Source of the DNA: Rhodopseudomonas rhenobacensis
Lineage (GTDB): Bacteria > Pseudomonadota > Alphaproteobacteria > Rhizobiales > Xanthobacteraceae
DNA: 41,667 bases
Reading direction: 5' to 3'
NCBI RefSeq assembly: GCF_014203125.1
Contig: NZ_JACHIH010000039.1
Location: 1 to 41,667, forward strand
The position numbers and the translations under genes were made by a program. The notes below the pieces were generated by a model that was not told where the DNA came from, did not search any database, and saw only the letters and a program-made list of their open reading frames with translations. Below, in pieces: positions 16,212 through 24,230 of this stretch (positions within the stretch are counted from its first letter, which is position 1; each line of letters opens with the position of its first letter).

Positions 16212-17030
16212 ATGCGCCTGATCAACCTCAGACCCAGTCGGCAACTGGCCATCTACATGGCCGCGCTGCCGTTCGTGCTGGTGGCGATCGGCTATGTGCT
16301 GGGCTCCGAGGCCCGGCTCGCGGAAAACCCCAACGACAAATTGCTGCCTGCGCTGTCGACGATGGCGCAGGCGGTGAAGCAGATGGCGTTCCAGCTCGAC
16401 GCCCGCACCGGCAGCTATCTGATGCTCTCGGATACAATCGCGAGCCTCGGTCGGCTGCTGTCGGCGCTGGCGATCTCCACTGCGGCCGCGCTGGTGTTCG
16501 GCATCGTCATCGGGCTGTTGCCAGCGGCGAACGCGATGCTCGGCTCGTTCGTTTCGGTCACCTCGATGGTGCCGCCGTTGGCGCTATTGCCGATCCTGTT
16601 CATCGTGATGGGGCTCGGCGAAAATTCCAAGATCGCGCTGATCGTGATCGGCACGCTACCGGGAATGATCCGCGATCTGTCGATGCGCGTGCTGGAGCTG
16701 CCGCGCGAGCAATTGATCAAGGCGCAGACGCTCGGCGCCTCGAGCTGGCAGATCGCGTTGCGCGTGGTGCTGCCGCAGATCCTGCCGCGGCTGATCGATT
16801 CGCTGCGGCTGCAACTCGGCCCGGCCTGGCTGTTCCTGATTGCCGCCGAAGCGATCGCCTCGGATTCCGGGCTCGGCTATCGGATCTTCCTGGTGCGGCG
16901 CTATCTGGCGATGGACATCATCATTCCCTACGTGATCTGGATCACGCTGTTGGCCTTCCTGATGGATTTCGCGCTGCGGCTGCTGCAGCGCAAGGCGTTC
17001 CCCTGGTTCGCGTCGGTGAGGGCGGAATGA
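16212..17030 (+). CDS. ABC transporter permease (guanidine/urea type)
   Basis: 272 residues with about six membrane helices. The BPD_transp_1 EAA-loop appears as LIKAQTLGASSWQIALRVVLPQILP (about 170-195), which docks the ATPase. Other helices include FVLVAIGYVLG, LAISTAAALVFGIVIGLL and PLALLPILFIVMGLGENSK. This is the taurine/nitrate-type permease shape. The stop codon overlaps the ATPase start (ATGA at 17027-17030). With its neighbours it forms a complete importer under the guanidine-I riboswitch. Confidence 0.9.
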   Translation: MRLINLRPSRQLAIYMAALPFVLVAIGYVLGSEARLAENPNDKLLPALSTMAQAVKQMAFQLDARTGSYLMLSDTIASLGRLLSALAISTAAALVFGIVIGLLPAANAMLGSFVSVTSMVPPLALLPILFIVMGLGENSKIALIVIGTLPGMIRDLSMRVLELPREQLIKAQTLGASSWQIALRVVLPQILPRLIDSLRLQLGPAWLFLIAAEAIASDSGLGYRIFLVRRYLAMDIIIPYVIWITLLAFLMDFALRLLQRKAFPWFASVRAE

Positions 17031-17818
17031 GCGCGATCCGCTTCGACGACGTCTGGAAGGAATACGGCGACCACATCGTGCTGGAGCGCATCACGCTCGA
17101 GGTGGCGCCGCGCGCCTTCCTCGCATTGGTGGGGCCGAGCGGCTGCGGCAAGACCACGTTTCTGCGCATGCTGCTCGGCGAGGAGCGCCCGACCCGCGGC
17201 CAGATCCTGATCGACGGGGTGCCGTTGCAGCCGGAACCCGACGCCGACCGCGGCGTGGTGTTTCAACGCTATTCGGTGTTTCCGCATCTCACCGTGTTGC
17301 AGAACGTGCTGCTCGGCCGGGAATTGCAACATTCGAAATTCTTGGGCCGGCTGTTCGGCGCCGCCAAGAAGGCGGCCACCGACGAGGCGATGGCACTGCT
17401 CGCCGAAGTCGGCCTCAAGGGCCATGAGGACAAATATCCCTCCGCGCTGTCCGGCGGCATGCAGCAGCGCCTGGCGCTGGCGCAGGCGGTGATGCGCGGG
17501 CCGAAAATTCTGCTGCTCGACGAGCCGTTCGGCGCGCTCGATCCCGGCATCCGCGCCGACATCCACGTGTTGATGAAGCGGCTGTGGAACGAGACCGAAC
17601 TCACCGTGGTGATGGTGACCCACGATCTCAGCGAAGCGTTTCGGCTCGCCACCCGCGTCATCGCTTTTGAGCGCAACCGCGATCGCCCGGAGGAGCGCGA
17701 GCGCTACGGCGCCACGATCTCGCGCGATCTCGAAATCTATCCGCGGCGTACCGCGCAGCTGCGCGCGGTCGCCCCCATTCGCTCCGGCCGGGACGACCCG
17801 GCCGAACAAGGAGCATGA
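17027..17818 (+). CDS. ABC transporter ATP-binding protein (guanidine/urea type)
   Basis: 263 residues. Walker A is GPSGCGKTT (36-44), the signature is LSGGMQQRLALAQA, and Walker B is ILLLDEPFGALDP followed by the H-loop VTHDLSEAF. It is of the nitrate/sulfonate/taurine importer ATPase type. The start overlaps the permease stop by 4 nt, so the two are translationally coupled. The C terminus (about 205-263) carries an Arg-rich extension (FERNRDRPEERERYGATISRDLEIYP) typical of this urea-carboxylase-linked subgroup. The next gene starts 42 bp downstream. Confidence 0.92.
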   Translation: MSAIRFDDVWKEYGDHIVLERITLEVAPRAFLALVGPSGCGKTTFLRMLLGEERPTRGQILIDGVPLQPEPDADRGVVFQRYSVFPHLTVLQNVLLGRELQHSKFLGRLFGAAKKAATDEAMALLAEVGLKGHEDKYPSALSGGMQQRLALAQAVMRGPKILLLDEPFGALDPGIRADIHVLMKRLWNETELTVVMVTHDLSEAFRLATRVIAFERNRDRPEERERYGATISRDLEIYPRRTAQLRAVAPIRSGRDDPAEQGA

Positions 17819-17860
17819 GCCGGGACGGCCCGGCGCATTGTCTTTCAGAAAGGGCAATCC

Positions 17861-18694
17861 ATGATCCTCACCGCGGAGCAACAGGCCGACGTCGCCGCCA
17901 ATCGGCAGCGCTACGACCAACACAAGGCACTCGGCCAGCAGCAGGCGCCGAAGGCGCTGCCGCCGCCGACGCCGCGCGACGGCGCGCCGATTGCGCCGGC
18001 TTCCATCATCCACCACGAGACCGTGCCGGGCGGCTGGTACTTCGTCACCAAGCTCAACCGCGGCGAGGCGCTGCGCATCGTCAACTCGACCGGCCGTTCC
18101 TGCGTCAGCCTGCTGGCCTGGAACGCAGCTGATACAAGCGAGCGGCTGAACCACGCCGACACCATCAAGGTGCAATGGGCGTCGTCGTTGCGCAAAGGCC
18201 GGGTGATCCTCTCCGACATGGGCCGCGCGCTGCTCAGCATCATTGAAGACAGCAGCGGCGCGCATGATACGCTGGCCGGCTGCTCCAATGCCGCCACCAA
18301 TGCCGCGCGCTATGGCGACGGCTTCCGCAACAGCCGCGACAATTTCCTGCTCGCCGCCGGCAAGCTCGGGCTGTCGCGCCGCGACGTGCACCCTTGCGTG
18401 GCGTGGTTCGCCCCGGTCAGCGTCGATGCCGACGGCCGCTTCGAATGGCACGGCGAACGCCGCACCGCCGGCGACTTCGTCGATCTGCGTGCCGAGATGG
18501 ATCTGCTGCTGGCGCTGTCGAACTGTCCGCATCCGCTCGATCCGTCACCCGCTTACGCGCCCGGCGACGTCGAACTCATCCGCTACCAGGCGCCGCTCAT
18601 TGCAGCCGACGATCTGTGTCGCAGCGCCAGCCTTGAAGCCAAGCGCGCGTTTGAGAACAACGCCACCTGGCTCAACTCCAACGTGGCGGGGTGA
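17861..18694 (+). CDS. DUF1989 protein, carboxyguanidine deiminase subunit (urea carboxylase-associated)
   Basis: 277 residues, with AGAAAGG ahead of the ATG. It belongs to the DUF1989 family (urea carboxylase-associated proteins), the longer of the two paralogues. Visible marks are HETVPGGWYFVTKLNRGEALRIV, the zinc-site region GAHDTLAGCSN and GYGLS-like RDNFLLAAGKLGLSRRDVHP. In characterised guanidine pathways two DUF1989 proteins together deiminate carboxyguanidine to allophanate and ammonia. The next DUF1989 gene follows with touching ends, which supports a heteromer. Which of the published subunit letters applies I cannot tell by eye. Confidence 0.85.
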   Translation: MILTAEQQADVAANRQRYDQHKALGQQQAPKALPPPTPRDGAPIAPASIIHHETVPGGWYFVTKLNRGEALRIVNSTGRSCVSLLAWNAADTSERLNHADTIKVQWASSLRKGRVILSDMGRALLSIIEDSSGAHDTLAGCSNAATNAARYGDGFRNSRDNFLLAAGKLGLSRRDVHPCVAWFAPVSVDADGRFEWHGERRTAGDFVDLRAEMDLLLALSNCPHPLDPSPAYAPGDVELIRYQAPLIAADDLCRSASLEAKRAFENNATWLNSNVAG

Positions 18695-18699
18695 ATGTC

Positions 18700-19338
18700 A
18701 TGACCGATTCGATTCCCGCTTCCGCGAAGATCGTGCTCCAGACCGCCATTGCCGCGCGGGTGCCGTGGTCGGCGATCATCCGCAAGGGCCAGCGGCTGCG
18801 CATCATCGACAGCCACGGCCAGCAGGCCGTCGACACGCTGTTCTACGCTGCCGATGATTACCAGGAGCGCTATAGCGGCCAGGATACGCTGCGCGCGCAG
18901 GGCTCCGCCTATGTCTCGACCGGCACCGCACTGATGTCGAGCGAAGGCCGGGTGATGCTGCGCGTCACCGCCGATAGTTGCGGCCTGCACGACACCTCCG
19001 CCGGCGCCTGCTCCTGCGAGAGCAACACCGTGCGGTTCGGCCACGGGACCAAGTATCTGCACGCCTGCCGCGAGAATTTTCTGATCGAGGCCGGCAAATA
19101 CGGCCTCACCAAGCGCGACATCGTGCCGAACCTGAACTTCTTCATGAACGTGCCGATCGATCCCTCAGGCAATTTCACCGTGGTCGACGGCGTCTCCAAG
19201 CCCGGCGACTATGTCGAGATGGTCGCGGAGATCGACGTGCTGTGCCTGATCTCCAACTGCCCGCAGATCAACAACCCCTGCAACGGCTTCTTCCCGACGC
19301 CGATCGAAGTGGTGATTTACGAGGCGGGAGAGGGCTGA
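18700..19338 (+). CDS. DUF1989 protein, second carboxyguanidine deiminase subunit (urea carboxylase-associated)
   Basis: 212 residues, the shorter DUF1989 paralogue. I take the ATG at 18700, which has GGGGTGA before it; a GTG at 18691 that overlaps the previous stop is possible. It carries VPWSAIIRKGQRLRIIDSHGQQAVDTLFY, the Cys/His metal region GLHDTSAGACSCESN, and CRENFLIEAGKYGLTKRDIVPNLNFFMNVP. Together with the upstream paralogue it probably converts carboxyguanidine to allophanate. The carboxylase gene starts 3 bp after its stop codon, so the set is tightly coupled. Confidence 0.87.
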   Translation: MTDSIPASAKIVLQTAIAARVPWSAIIRKGQRLRIIDSHGQQAVDTLFYAADDYQERYSGQDTLRAQGSAYVSTGTALMSSEGRVMLRVTADSCGLHDTSAGACSCESNTVRFGHGTKYLHACRENFLIEAGKYGLTKRDIVPNLNFFMNVPIDPSGNFTVVDGVSKPGDYVEMVAEIDVLCLISNCPQINNPCNGFFPTPIEVVIYEAGEG

Positions 19339-19341
19339 CGC

Positions 19342-22300
19342 ATGTTCGACAAGGTCCTGATTGCCAACCGCGGCGAAATCGCCTCGCGGATCGGCAAAAC
19401 GTTGCGCCGCATGGGCATCGCCTCGGTCGCCGTCTATTCCGACGCCGACCGCTTCACCCGCGCGGTGCTCGACGCCGATGAGGCGATGCGGGTTGGCCCT
19501 GCGCCTGCGGCGGAAAGCTATCTCAACATCGATGCGATCATCAAAGCGTGCCGTGAGACGGGCGCGCAGGCGGTGCATCCCGGCTATGGTTTTCTTTCCG
19601 AAAACCGCGGCTTTGCCGAACGCCTCGCGGAGCACGGCATCGTCTTCATCGGGCCAAGGCCCGAACACCTCGACGCCTTCGGCTTGAAACACAAGGCCCG
19701 CGAGTTGGCGCAGCAAAGCAACGTGCCGCTGCTGCCCGGCTCCGGATTACTTGAGACCATCGACGAGGCGATGCACGAAGCCGAGCGCATCGGCTTTCCG
19801 CTGATGCTGAAAAGCACCGCCGGCGGTGGCGGCATCGGCATGCAGCTTTGCCACGACGCCGACACGCTGCGCGAGCGCTTTGCCGCCGTGCAGCGCACCG
19901 CCAAGGCGAGCTTCGGCGACGCCCGGGTTTATCTGGAGCGCTTCGTCGCTGAGGCGCGCCACATCGAGGTGCAGATCTTCGGCGACGGCGCAGGCAAAGT
20001 GATCGCGCTCGGCGAACGCGATTGCTCGCTGCAGCGGCGCAACCAGAAAGTAATCGAGGAAACCCCGGCGCCGGGGCTCAGCGACGACTTGCGGGCGCGG
20101 CTGCATCGCGCCGCGGTGGCGCTGGGCGAGAGCGTCGCCTATCTTTCCGCCGGCACCGTGGAGTTCATCTACGACGTGGCGCGAAAAGATTTCTACTTTC
20201 TCGAAGTCAACACCCGGCTGCAGGTCGAGCATCCGGTCACCGAAGCGGTGTTCGGCGTCGATCTGGTGGAGTGGATGGTGCGGCAGGCCGCCGGCGACAG
20301 CCCGCTTGCGAGCTACACGCCGAGGCCGCCGCAGGGTGCGGCGATCGAGGTGCGGCTCTATGCGGAAAATCCCAATGCCGGGTTTCGCCCCAGCGCCGGC
20401 CGGCTGACGCATGTGGAATTTCCCGATAGCGTGCGGGTCGACGGCTGGATCGAGACCGGCGTCGAGGTGACGCCGTTCTACGATCCGATGCTGGCCAAAC
20501 TGATCGTGCACGCCGACAGCCGCGATCAGGCGATCAATCAACTATGCGACGCGCTGGCGGAGTCGCGCGTCGCCGGCATCGAGACCAATCTGGATTATCT
20601 GCGCGCCATCGCCGGCTCCGAGCTGTTTCGCTCCGGCCGCGTCGCCACCAATGTGTTGGCGAGCTTTGCGTTCTCACCCAGAACCATCGACGTGCTGGCG
20701 CCCGGCGCGCAGTCCGGCCTGCAGGAATTGCCGGGGCGGCTGCATCTGTGGCACGTCGGCGTGCCGCCGTCGGGGCCGATGGACGATCGCTCATTCCGGC
20801 TTGCTAATATCATTGTCGGCAATCCCGACGTCACCGCCGCGCTCGAACTCACCGTCAACGGCCCGACGCTGCGTTTCAACACCGACGCGGTGATTGGACT
20901 TGCCGGCGCGCATATGATCGCCAAGCTCGATGGCCTGGAGATCGCGCATCACGCGCCGGTCGCAGTGAAAGCCGGGCAAACGCTGGCGATCGGCAAAATC
21001 GAGGGCGCCGGCCAGCGCTGCTATCTGGCGGTGCGCGGCGGCTTCGACGCGCCGCAGATGTTTGGCTCACGCGCGGTGTTTTTGCTCGGCGCATTCGGCG
21101 GCCACGCCACCGGCGCACTGAAGGCCGGCGACGTGCTGCATATCGCTGCGCCGAGCGAGACACTTCCGGCGCCGCGCGCGGCGACGGCCGACGAAATCCC
21201 GCCGCTGACCCGCGCTTGGCAGATCGGCGTGATCTACGGCCCGCACGGCGCGCCGGATTTCTTCCGCGACGACGACATCGCGACGTTGTTCTCGAGCTAC
21301 TACGAGGTGCATTTCAATTCGGCGCGCACCGGCGTCCGGCTGATCGGGCCGAAGCCGCAATGGGCGCGCGCCGATGGCGGCGAGGCGGGCTTGCATCCCT
21401 CCAACATCCACGACAACGCCTATGCGGTCGGCTCGCTGGATTTCACCGGCGACATGCCGATCATCCTCGGGCCCGATGGTCCAAGTCTCGGCGGCTTCGT
21501 CTGCCCGGCGGTGGTGGCGCGCGACGAACTCTGGAAGACCGGCCAGCTGAAGCCCGGCGACATGGTTCGCTTCGTGCCGCAGAAGCGCGACGATGATCCG
21601 ATCGCGGGGCCGACGGTGGTCGCCGCGCCGCGCGATCTCGGCTCCGCGATCGTGGCGCGGCGCGACGATGGGCCGATCGCGGTGGTGTATCGCCGCGCCG
21701 GTGACGACAATCTGTTGGTCGAATACGGCCCGATGGAATTGGACATCGCGCTGCGGTTGCGGGTGCAGCTGTTGGCCGACGCGGTCGCCGCGGCGCAATT
21801 GCCGGGGCTGATCGATCTGACGCCGGGCATTCGCTCGCTGCAGATTCACTACGACAGCGCCACGCTGTCGCGCCGCAAGCTGCTCGACGCGCTGGCCGCG
21901 ATCGAGCGCGAACTGCCCGCGGTCGACGCCATGCGCGTGCCGAGCCGCATCGTGCATCTGCCGCTGTCGTGGAACGATCCGCAGGCAGTGCTGGCGATGC
22001 GCAAGTATCAAGAGCTGGTGCGGCCGGATGCGCCGTGGTGTCCGTCCAACATCGAGTTCATCCGCCGCATCAACGGGCTCGAGGATGAGGCCGCGGTGCG
22101 GCGCATCGTGTTCGACGCGAGCTATCTGGTGCTCGGCCTCGGCGACGTCTATCTCGGCGCGCCGGTGGCGACCCCGGTCGATCCGCGGCATCGGCTGGTG
22201 ACGACGAAGTACAACCCGGCGCGGACCTGGACGCCGGAAAACGCCGTCGGCATCGGCGGCGCCTATATGTGCATCTACGGCATGGAAGGGCCGGGCGGCT

Positions 22301-22893
22301 ATCAGCTGTTCGGCCGCACCATCCAGATGTGGAATTCCTGGCGCACCACGCCGGAATTCACGCCCGGGCACCCGTGGCTGCTGCGGTTCTTCGATCAGAT
22401 CAAATTCTTTCCGGTCAGTGCCGAGGAACTGCTGGAGGCGCGCGAGGCGTTTCCGCACGGCCAATATCCGCTGCGCATCGAGGACACGGTGTTTTCCTAT
22501 GCGGACTATGCGCAGGGGCTTTCGCGCGACCACGACAGCATCGCGGCGTTCAAACAGCGCCAGCAGGCGGCGTTCGAGGCCGAGCGGCAGCGCTGGAAGG
22601 AATTGCGGCTCGACGCGGTGCAGGATGATGAGTCGGCCGGTGCAGAGGCCGCGCCTGACGACATCCCTGATGGGCAGACCGGGGTGTTCTCCGAAGTGCC
22701 GGGCAATGTCTGGAAGATTTTGGTCGACGAAGGCGAGACGGTCGCAGCCGGTGACACGCTGGCGATCATCGAATCGATGAAGATGGAGATCAGCGTGCCG
22801 GCGCCGGTCGCCGGACGGCTGGCCTCGATCCGCATCAAACCGGGGCAGACGCTGCGCGCCGGAGATGTGGTGGCGGTGATTGCGGTGGGGTGA
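19342..22893 (+). CDS. Biotin-dependent urea/guanidine carboxylase
   Basis: 1183 residues, the full length of the stand-alone carboxylase without a fused allophanate hydrolase. The biotin carboxylase part (about 1-450) begins MFDKVLIANRGEIASRI and has the ATP-grasp loop STAGGGGIGM and EVNTRLQVEHPVTE. The middle holds KipA/KipI-like carboxyltransferase domains (HVGVPPSGPMDDRSFRLANI; GPDGPSLGGFVCP; YGPMELDIALRLR). The C-terminal biotinyl domain has ESMKMEI with the biotin Lys at about 1147. The family was first named urea carboxylase. Members under a guanidine-I riboswitch with DUF1989 partners prefer guanidine and make carboxyguanidine from ATP and bicarbonate. Context strongly favours guanidine here. 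No allophanate hydrolase gene follows. Confidence 0.93.
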   Translation: MFDKVLIANRGEIASRIGKTLRRMGIASVAVYSDADRFTRAVLDADEAMRVGPAPAAESYLNIDAIIKACRETGAQAVHPGYGFLSENRGFAERLAEHGIVFIGPRPEHLDAFGLKHKARELAQQSNVPLLPGSGLLETIDEAMHEAERIGFPLMLKSTAGGGGIGMQLCHDADTLRERFAAVQRTAKASFGDARVYLERFVAEARHIEVQIFGDGAGKVIALGERDCSLQRRNQKVIEETPAPGLSDDLRARLHRAAVALGESVAYLSAGTVEFIYDVARKDFYFLEVNTRLQVEHPVTEAVFGVDLVEWMVRQAAGDSPLASYTPRPPQGAAIEVRLYAENPNAGFRPSAGRLTHVEFPDSVRVDGWIETGVEVTPFYDPMLAKLIVHADSRDQAINQLCDALAESRVAGIETNLDYLRAIAGSELFRSGRVATNVLASFAFSPRTIDVLAPGAQSGLQELPGRLHLWHVGVPPSGPMDDRSFRLANIIVGNPDVTAALELTVNGPTLRFNTDAVIGLAGAHMIAKLDGLEIAHHAPVAVKAGQTLAIGKIEGAGQRCYLAVRGGFDAPQMFGSRAVFLLGAFGGHATGALKAGDVLHIAAPSETLPAPRAATADEIPPLTRAWQIGVIYGPHGAPDFFRDDDIATLFSSYYEVHFNSARTGVRLIGPKPQWARADGGEAGLHPSNIHDNAYAVGSLDFTGDMPIILGPDGPSLGGFVCPAVVARDELWKTGQLKPGDMVRFVPQKRDDDPIAGPTVVAAPRDLGSAIVARRDDGPIAVVYRRAGDDNLLVEYGPMELDIALRLRVQLLADAVAAAQLPGLIDLTPGIRSLQIHYDSATLSRRKLLDALAAIERELPAVDAMRVPSRIVHLPLSWNDPQAVLAMRKYQELVRPDAPWCPSNIEFIRRINGLEDEAAVRRIVFDASYLVLGLGDVYLGAPVATPVDPRHRLVTTKYNPARTWTPENAVGIGGAYMCIYGMEGPGGYQLFGRTIQMWNSWRTTPEFTPGHPWLLRFFDQIKFFPVSAEELLEAREAFPHGQYPLRIEDTVFSYADYAQGLSRDHDSIAAFKQRQQAAFEAERQRWKELRLDAVQDDESAGAEAAPDDIPDGQTGVFSEVPGNVWKILVDEGETVAAGDTLAIIESMKMEISVPAPVAGRLASIRIKPGQTLRAGDVVAVIAVG

Positions 22894-23194
22894 GAGGCGG
22901 CTCTCACAACGCCGTCCCGCTGTCGCGAGTTGTTCGGCAGCGCTTCACAAGGAGGAGGCTGTCATTCCGGGGCATGAGCGGCGTGAGCCGCGAGTGAACC
23001 CGGAATCCAGTACTCACCGCCCTGGAATACTGGATTCCGGGTTCGCTCGGGCTTGCGCCCTCGTGCCCCGGAATGACGGCTTTCTTTGGCGAAGCACTTC
23101 GCGCCATGGGAGACAGCACCGTCGACGACAGCCCAATGGAGGACAGCCCATGGAGCCTAATTGTCCCAAATCGCAGCGCCGCGAGTGCCGCGCC
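22894..23194. other. Intergenic region between convergent carboxylase and hydroxylase genes
   Basis: About 300 bp with no credible gene, dominated by the palindrome at 22961-23077. The remainder shows nothing I can name. Confidence 0.6.
22961..23077. repeat. Long palindromic repeat, possible bidirectional terminator
   Basis: GTCATTCCGGGGCA at the left end pairs with TGCCCCGGAATGAC at the right end, and ACCCGGAATCCAGTA with the inner TACTGGATTCCGGGT. It is a near-perfect long hairpin of a very common family-typical repeat. Located between two convergent genes, it could end both transcripts, although it has no clear T-tract. Confidence 0.75.
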
Positions 23195-23995
23195 TCACCC
23201 CGCCGCGGCCACCGCGCGTTGCGCCATCACCTTGATCAGGTTGGCGCGATAGTCCGAGGTGCCGTGGATGTCGGCCATCAGCCCTTCCTCGGAGATCGTG
23301 ATGCCTTCGAGCGCCGCAGCCGACCAGTTCGCCGCCAGCGCCTGTTCGATCACCGGCACCCGCATCACGCCGTCCTGCGAGGCGCCGGTGGCGGTGACGC
23401 GGATTTCGCCGGACTTCAGCTTGGCGACGAACACCGCGGTCAGCGCGAAGCGCGAGGCGGGGTTGCGCATCTTGGCGTAGCCGGCCTTCTCGGGGATCGG
23501 GAACGCGATCGCGGTGATGATCTCGTCGTTCTCCAGCGCGGTGGTGAACAGCCCCTGGAAGAACGCGTCGGCAGGAATCTCGCGCCTGTTGGTCTTCACC
23601 GTGGCGTTCAGCGCCAGCACCGCGGCCGGATAGTCCGCGGTCGGATCGTTGGTGGCGACCGAGCCGCCGATGGTGCCGCGATAGCGCACCGCCGGATCGC
23701 CGAGCACCGAGGTGAGATGCGCGATCGCCGGGATCGTGCGTTTAACGTCGGCGCTGCTGAGGATGTCGAAATAGGTGGTGGCGGCCTTGATAGTCAGCGT
23801 CTCGCTGGACGCCTCGATGCCGATCAGCGTCGGAATCCGCGCGATGTCGATGACGTCCGAGGGTGCGGCGAGCCGCTGCTTCATCACCGGCAGTAGCGTG
23901 TGGCCGCCGGCGAGATATTTGGCGTCAGAGCCCTTGGCGAACAGCGCCACCGCTTCGTCGACCGTGGCCGGGCGGTGATAGGTGGTGGAATACAT
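23195..23995 (-). CDS. Molybdenum hydroxylase FAD-binding (medium) subunit, CoxM/CutM family
   Basis: 266 residues. It has the two FAD loops of the xanthine-oxidase family medium subunit: AGGHTLLPVMK at 29-39, and TIGGSVATNDPTADYP at about 108-123. The C-terminal CO-dehydrogenase flavoprotein part carries RNPASRFALTAVFVAK. GAGGGAGA lies just upstream of the ATG. It passes electrons from the iron-sulfur subunit to an acceptor. It is third in the S-L-M gene order, separated from the large-subunit gene by 235 bp that contain repeat copy B, so it may be less tightly coupled than usual. Confidence 0.9.
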   Translation of the reverse strand: MYSTTYHRPATVDEAVALFAKGSDAKYLAGGHTLLPVMKQRLAAPSDVIDIARIPTLIGIEASSETLTIKAATTYFDILSSADVKRTIPAIAHLTSVLGDPAVRYRGTIGGSVATNDPTADYPAAVLALNATVKTNRREIPADAFFQGLFTTALENDEIITAIAFPIPEKAGYAKMRNPASRFALTAVFVAKLKSGEIRVTATGASQDGVMRVPVIEQALAANWSAAALEGITISEEGLMADIHGTSDYRANLIKVMAQRAVAAAG

Positions 23996-24034
23996 TGCGA
24001 TCTCCCTCAGAGAAGAAATGAATTTGGGGCCATG

Positions 24035-24172
24035 GTGTCCCGGGCAAGCTGCAGCGCTCTTGGCGCGGCGCCGCCGACCCGGGACCGTCCCAGATGCCGC
24101 GTTTCGTAACGGCCCCGGCTCTGCAGCGCACCACGCCGCAACAGCGGCGCGCTGCGCTGCGTCCGGGGCGCG
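24035..24172 (+). repeat. Interspersed repeat, copy B of three
   Basis: About 138 bp, from GTGTCCCGGGC to GTCCGGGGCGCG, sharing GACCCGGGACCGT and CTGCAGCGCACCACGCCGCA with copy A at 9158-9292. It lies between the large and medium subunit genes of the hydroxylase, inside what should be one transcript. Confidence 0.7.
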
Positions 24173-24230
24173 GCGCTCATCGGCGACACCGTGACCACGC
24201 GCCTCGCTTGATGCGTCGTCCCCGCCATAG

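Noticed and set aside
9321-24172. CRISPR array made of the interspersed repeats
   Set aside because: The repeats are about 135 bp, far apart and in mixed orientation, without regular spacers or cas genes.
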